Source: Rhizobiales bacterium CCH3-A5 (GTDB lineage Bacteria; Pseudomonadota; Alphaproteobacteria; Rhizobiales; Beijerinckiaceae). Taken from it: a stretch of 64,000 bases of DNA. Of this stretch, positions 60,736 to 64,000 are shown one piece after another (within the stretch, counting starts at the first letter, position 1; each line of letters starts with the position of its first letter). The stretch lies in assembly GCA_001556025.1 (NCBI GenBank), contig LSIB01000159.1, forward strand, positions 14,992-78,991. Direction: 5' to 3'. Below the pieces are notes generated by a model. That model ran no database searches. It saw only the letters and a program-made list of their open reading frames with translations, and was not told the origin of the DNA. A program made the position numbers and the translations under genes.

Positions 60736-61998
60736 TCAGAACTTGTCGAGGTCGCGGCCGATCGTGGCCTTGAGCGCGTTGTCGCCGGGCGCGCCATCGG
60801 GCGCGTAATAGCCCGCCGCCTTCTTGGCCTCCATCTCGACCGAGGCGTCGGGCGGGATCAGCTCGGGCGGGATCGCGACGCGCTCGCCGATCTCGATGCC
60901 GCTCTCGACCATGGCGTCGTACTTCATGTTCGACATCGACATCAGCCGGTCGATCCGGGTGACGCCGAGCCAGTGCAGCACGTCCGGCATCAACTGCTGG
61001 AAACGCGCGTCCTGCACGCCGGCGACGCATTCGGTGCGCTCGAAATAGGTCGCGGCCGAATCGCCGCCCTCCTGGCGCTTGCGGGCGTTGTAGACGAGGA
61101 ACTTCGTCACCTCTCCCAGCGCCCTGCCCTCCTTGCGGTTGTAGACGATGAGCCCGACGCCGCCGCCTTGGGCCTCCTTCACCGCCTCCTCGATGCCGTG
61201 GACGAGATAGGGCCGGCAGGTGCAGATGTCGGAGCCGAACACGTCGGACCCGTTGCACTCGTCATGGACGCGGCAGGCGATCCGGCTTTTGCGGTCCGCG
61301 AGCTTGCCGACCTCGCCGATGACATAGGCCGTGATCGAGCCGATCGGCGGCAGGAAGACGCGCAGGTCCGGCCGCGTCACCAGTTCGGGATACATGCCCC
61401 CGGTCTGCTCGAACAGGGTTCGGCGCAACTCGTTCTCGCTCGTGCCGAAGCGCGCGGCGATGCCGGGCAGATGCCAGACCGGGTCGACCGCGATCTTGGT
61501 GACGGAGATGTCGCCTGAGGCATGAAGGATGTGCTCGTCGGGTGCGAGGCGATGCGCCGCCATCGCGGCCAGTATTTCCGGCAGGTTCAACCGCGCCTTA
61601 GTGACCGCGATCGTCGGCCGGATGTCGATGCCCTCCGCGATCAGCCCGCCGAAATCCTGCGCGACGCGGTGGCCGAACGGATCGAGCGAGACGATCTTGC
61701 CCGGCTCGAACCACGACGGCTGCGGCGCGATCTCGGCCGTCGGATGGGTATTGTGCAGGTCGGGACGCTGCGAGGGGTTCATGGCGCGGGCCGAGATCGC
61801 GAGCGCGCGATAGACCGAATAGGAGCCGCCATGCGCGCCGATGACGTTGCGGTCTCCCGGCGCGGTGGTGGAGGCGATGATCGGGCCGCGCTCGGCTGCG
61901 CTGCCTGCGCCCCAGCGGATCGGGAAACGGGAGGCGGCGCTGCCGGGCTCCGGGTACGAGGTCAGGCGCGTATGCGTGGTGCGGTTCTGCGAGTTCAT
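60736..61998 (-). CDS. URC1-type GTP cyclohydrolase II-like enzyme
   Basis: A 420-aa protein with a GTP cyclohydrolase II domain at about 205-400. The zinc ligands lie in RVHDECNGSDVFGSDICTC, and YLVHGIEEAVKEA and GVGLIVYNRKEGRALGEVTK follow. Ordinary RibA proteins are about 200 residues. The extra N-terminal 200 residues and the DECNGSDVF variant are typical of Urc1, thought to open the uracil ring of a nucleotide by a reaction like GTP ring opening. It is the first gene of urc1-urc4-upp. ATG 61998 is used. Riboflavin synthesis is unlikely, since no rib genes are nearby. Confidence 0.88.
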   Translation of the reverse strand: MNSQNRTTHTRLTSYPEPGSAASRFPIRWGAGSAAERGPIIASTTAPGDRNVIGAHGGSYSVYRALAISARAMNPSQRPDLHNTHPTAEIAPQPSWFEPGKIVSLDPFGHRVAQDFGGLIAEGIDIRPTIAVTKARLNLPEILAAMAAHRLAPDEHILHASGDISVTKIAVDPVWHLPGIAARFGTSENELRRTLFEQTGGMYPELVTRPDLRVFLPPIGSITAYVIGEVGKLADRKSRIACRVHDECNGSDVFGSDICTCRPYLVHGIEEAVKEAQGGGVGLIVYNRKEGRALGEVTKFLVYNARKRQEGGDSAATYFERTECVAGVQDARFQQLMPDVLHWLGVTRIDRLMSMSNMKYDAMVESGIEIGERVAIPPELIPPDASVEMEAKKAAGYYAPDGAPGDNALKATIGRDLDKF

Positions 61999-62212
61999 CG
62001 CTTGGTCCGGTCGCTGCAATGGAAAAAGGCCCCGGACTGGCGCGTCCGGGACCCTTCGCTCAGGAAGAGAGTGTGAACGCGCGCCGCGCCGCCGTCAATT
62101 CGCTCGAGCCGGCGCTGTTCCGCAGGGAACAATTGCGCGGAGATAACTCCGCGTAATACTGTCGAACGCTACGGCAACGAGCGGGAAAACCGCGCGGGGG
62201 AGAGGGCAGGAC

Positions 62213-63586
62213 ATGGCGACGACCCCGAAGGCCTACACCGCCACGCCGACGCTCGCGCAATGGCAGAAGGACAGCAGCGTCTCGCTCGCGCGCCGCGGCG
62301 ACGACACGATCCTGACCCGGATCGACGAGCTGATCGGCGCCTACGAGACATGTGGCTCCGGCTACGCCCGGCTGCAGTTGAAATCGGACCTGTTCTTCAC
62401 GCTGGACTATTGGCTCAAAGTCTACAAAAGTAAACCCGGCATGAGCAAAGGCCGGCAGCCCGCGATCTACGAACTCTACAAGTTCACCGCTCATTCGCTC
62501 GCGACGATGCTCTCCTGCACGATCAACACCCTGCCGGAGTATCTGGAGCGGCATTTCGGGCGGAAGATGTCCTATCACGGCGAACATTTAGATATCGTCG
62601 GGAACCTCGCGACCTATCTGAGCCGGGCCGAAGTCGACAAATACCGGCTCACCTTCCGCAAGGGGAAGGCCTACATGTTCGACTGGGCCGGCAAGGGCAG
62701 CGAGATCACGGCCCGCAACAAGAAAGGCGCGCTGGTCAGCGGCGAGAAGAAGCAGATCGACAGCCTGAGGCTCGTTCCGGCCGAATCGGCGAGCGCGGCG
62801 AATGCCGGCGTATTCGGGCGGGGGATATGGGGCGGCTTCGCCATGAGCATGGGCCGGGACCTCTACATGGCCCGCCACCATTGCGGCGAGGGCGCCGCCA
62901 GCCCCGGCAACGGCGCCAATTTCTATCACTCGTCCTATCTCGCTGGCGACGCGGTGCTCTGCGCCGGGACGATCCTGATCGAGAACGGCGACATCCGCGG
63001 GGTCCGCAACGACAGCGGCCATTACCGGCCCGACGCCAAGAATCTGGTCAGCTTCCTGCAGGCGCTGATGATGCAGGGCGTCAACGTCCAGACCGTGCTG
63101 GTCTACGATTTCATCGGCAAGCACTGCGCCAACGGCAATGAATTCCTCGCCAACGGCGGCGTCTGGATCAAGTCCCTGCTGGGGAGCCAGCCGACTGCCT
63201 ACGCGGCCAACGATGCCGCAGCCCGCCAGTACATCAGCGAAAAAGCCGAGCACAGGAAGCAGGTGGCGCACCTCTGGCAGCAGGCGGTGAGCGGGGGGAT
63301 CGTCGGCAACACCGAAGAGGGCCGGTTCTTCTTCGCGCAGAGGCTGCTGCGCAACTACAGGACGCCCAACAACCCGCAGGATCCCAAGCCGTTTCGGTAC
63401 GACGTGAATACAACCTGGATTCTCGAGGTCATTCACATGGCCTATGGGCCCGTTCCGGGCGCGCCACCGCCGAAAAACCCGCTGCCATCGGCGTTGCAGA
63501 ACCATGGGAAACTGCCGCCGCGCCCGCCGGCGCGAGGCCTGCCGCCCGGCCAGAAGCACGGCGCGCTGCCGCCGCGGCGACCCTGA
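62213..63586 (+). CDS. Orphan 457-aa protein with IQM-like HSS-AG/SGHY signature
   Basis: A 457-aa protein without a signal peptide or membrane helix. Residues 1-190 are helical with no recognised domain. Residues about 210-330 carry FYHSSYLAGDAVLCAGTI and NDSGHYRPDAKNL, then VNVQTVLVYDF. From memory this HSS(F/Y)xAG-x-AG-x-SGHYxP pattern occurs in plant calmodulin-binding IQM proteins and in scattered bacterial proteins of unknown function. The C-terminal 40 residues are Pro/Arg-rich (PPRPPARGLPPG). It stands alone with its own terminator. An effector or toxin role is speculative. Confident as a gene, not as a function. Confidence 0.7.
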   Translation: MATTPKAYTATPTLAQWQKDSSVSLARRGDDTILTRIDELIGAYETCGSGYARLQLKSDLFFTLDYWLKVYKSKPGMSKGRQPAIYELYKFTAHSLATMLSCTINTLPEYLERHFGRKMSYHGEHLDIVGNLATYLSRAEVDKYRLTFRKGKAYMFDWAGKGSEITARNKKGALVSGEKKQIDSLRLVPAESASAANAGVFGRGIWGGFAMSMGRDLYMARHHCGEGAASPGNGANFYHSSYLAGDAVLCAGTILIENGDIRGVRNDSGHYRPDAKNLVSFLQALMMQGVNVQTVLVYDFIGKHCANGNEFLANGGVWIKSLLGSQPTAYAANDAAARQYISEKAEHRKQVAHLWQQAVSGGIVGNTEEGRFFFAQRLLRNYRTPNNPQDPKPFRYDVNTTWILEVIHMAYGPVPGAPPPKNPLPSALQNHGKLPPRPPARGLPPGQKHGALPPRRP

Positions 63587-63591
63587 ACGAA

Positions 63592-63626
63592 CGACGCGGG
63601 TCCGAATGGACCCGCGTCGGCGTTTT
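63592..63626 (+). terminator. Rho-independent terminator of the 457-aa gene
   Basis: A 12-bp perfect stem CGACGCGGGTCC/GGACCCGCGTCG with a GAAT loop, followed by GCGTTTTC. It ends the orphan gene 5 bp past its stop. Confidence 0.85.
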
Positions 63627-63634
63627 CAAGGCGA

Positions 63635-63796
63635 TCAGAACACGGCGAGGTAGCGCAGCAGCGAGATGATGCCGATGACGATGACGATGATCTGGACGAC
63701 GTTCTTGATCTGAGCGTCGAGCGGCAGCATACGCACCAGATACAGCACCAGGCCGATGACGAGGACGGTGATCAGAAGCGAAATCAGAATGGACAT
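63635..63796 (-). CDS. Small two-helix membrane peptide (53 aa)
   Basis: A 53-aa, strongly hydrophobic peptide with two transmembrane helices (about 3-24 and 32-51), separated by a RMLPLDAQIKNVV loop. Similar small proteins are named Thivi_2564 family in some annotations, from memory, with no known function. ATG 63796 begins with the first helix; the frame extends upstream only as Arg-rich shadow. An exact EcfG-type promoter lies 87-112 bp upstream, so it is probably a general-stress membrane peptide. Confidence 0.72.
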   Translation of the reverse strand: MSILISLLITVLVIGLVLYLVRMLPLDAQIKNVVQIIVIVIGIISLLRYLAVF

Positions 63797-63882
63797 GAAA
63801 TAAATCCTTTGCTCGGCCGGAAGCCGGCCCCCCGAAGCCCAAGCGCCGCGACGCATTCGCGGCGCGCTGGCTGTGCGGTGAA

Positions 63883-63908
63883 AACGCCGCAGGGTGGGAA
63901 TAGGTTCC
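63883..63908 (-). promoter_or_regulatory. EcfG-type promoter of the 53-aa membrane peptide
   Basis: On the minus strand the order is GGAAC (63908-63904), a 17-nt spacer, then CGTT (63886-63883), matching the sigma-EcfG consensus. It faces the 53-aa gene, whose ATG is at 63796. Confidence 0.7.
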
Positions 63909-63957
63909 GGGTGGGGGTGGATGCGTTGCCGGCAAAGGCGCGGGAGGCGCTGGAAGA

Positions 63958-63985
63958 ACCCCTCTCCCGGAGGGAGAGGGGCAGG
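63958..63985. repeat. CCTCTCCCGGAGGGAGAGG-type repeat at the window edge
   Basis: A short palindrome (CCTCTCCC/GGGAGAGG) followed by GGCAGGGGTGAGGGGT. This type of element is common between genes in high-GC proteobacteria. It may continue past the window end. Confidence 0.45.
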
Positions 63986-64000
63986 GGTGAGGGGTCGGCC

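Noticed and set aside
62126..62160. EcfG-type promoter upstream of the 457-aa gene
   Set aside because: GGAAC is present, but no CGTT lies 16-17 nt downstream; the nearest CGTA is 21 nt away. A small CGCGGAG/CTCCGCG hairpin occupies the spacer.
1..64000. CRISPR array, prophage, insertion sequence or rRNA operon
   Set aside because: No regularly spaced direct repeats, transposase, integrase, phage structural genes or rRNA sequence were recognised in the window.

Overview
The window is high-GC chromosomal DNA from an alphaproteobacterium, most likely Hyphomicrobiales (Rhizobiales), possibly Bosea or a close relative. The order-level call rests on gene content: a MucR/Ros regulator, PdhS-like and DivJ-like kinases, DUF1491/DUF2336/DUF1150/DUF6456 proteins, perfect CtrA-type TTAA-N7-TTAA boxes, EcfG-type GGAAC-N16/17-CGTT promoters, and palindromic intergenic repeats common in this order. 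The genus is inference. No prophage, insertion sequence, CRISPR array or rRNA operon is visible. Most long antisense frames are high-GC shadows.

Layout. 0-6.6 kb: a secreted SUMF1-fold protein, an AraC regulator, a PBP1A, a DUF1214/DUF1254 envelope pair and a lipoprotein. 6.6-14 kb: DUF2336, DUF1491, a DivJ-like kinase, SufE, a DnaA-helix-turn-helix/DUF6456 pair and MucR. 14-21 kb: oligopeptidase B, a large acidic membrane-anchored protein, superoxide dismutase and a chemoreceptor. 20.6-24.3 kb: polysaccharide deacetylase, GT2 glycosyltransferase and MurJ. 24.3-30 kb: branched-chain aminotransferase with AzlCD, a phosphopantetheinyl transferase, TerC, and a tartrate dehydrogenase-haloacid dehalogenase pair.

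30.1-32.8 kb holds the most unusual locus. Four small exported Cys/His-rich proteins are arranged as a tandemly duplicated A-B, A-B cassette, followed by a SCO1/SenC copper chaperone. 32.9-38.3 kb carries pheS and pheT with a ceramide-glucosyltransferase-like gene between them, converging on rpmI-rplT. 38.5-46.3 kb: an exported short-chain dehydrogenase with a divergent AraC gene, a BKACE enzyme, DUF1176, an aldolase-fold protein, infC (apparent ATT start), a GT4 glycosyltransferase and a hydrolase.

46.3-52.4 kb: an Hsp20-DUF1150 pair, tRNA-His, two phasins and a PdhS-like kinase. 52.5-57.7 kb: a LysR-TctB-TctA-TctC operon and a DMT exporter. 57.9-62 kb: a GST, then a compact URC-type uracil catabolism operon (urc1-urc4-upp). 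62.2-64 kb: an orphan 457-aa protein with a plant-IQM-like signature, and a small membrane peptide behind an EcfG-type promoter.

The two kinases, MucR, the DnaA-like helix-turn-helix protein and the three CtrA-type sites suggest part of the window is wired into the CtrA cell-cycle network. Superoxide dismutase and the small membrane peptide look wired into the general stress response. These regulatory statements are inferences from sequence motifs.
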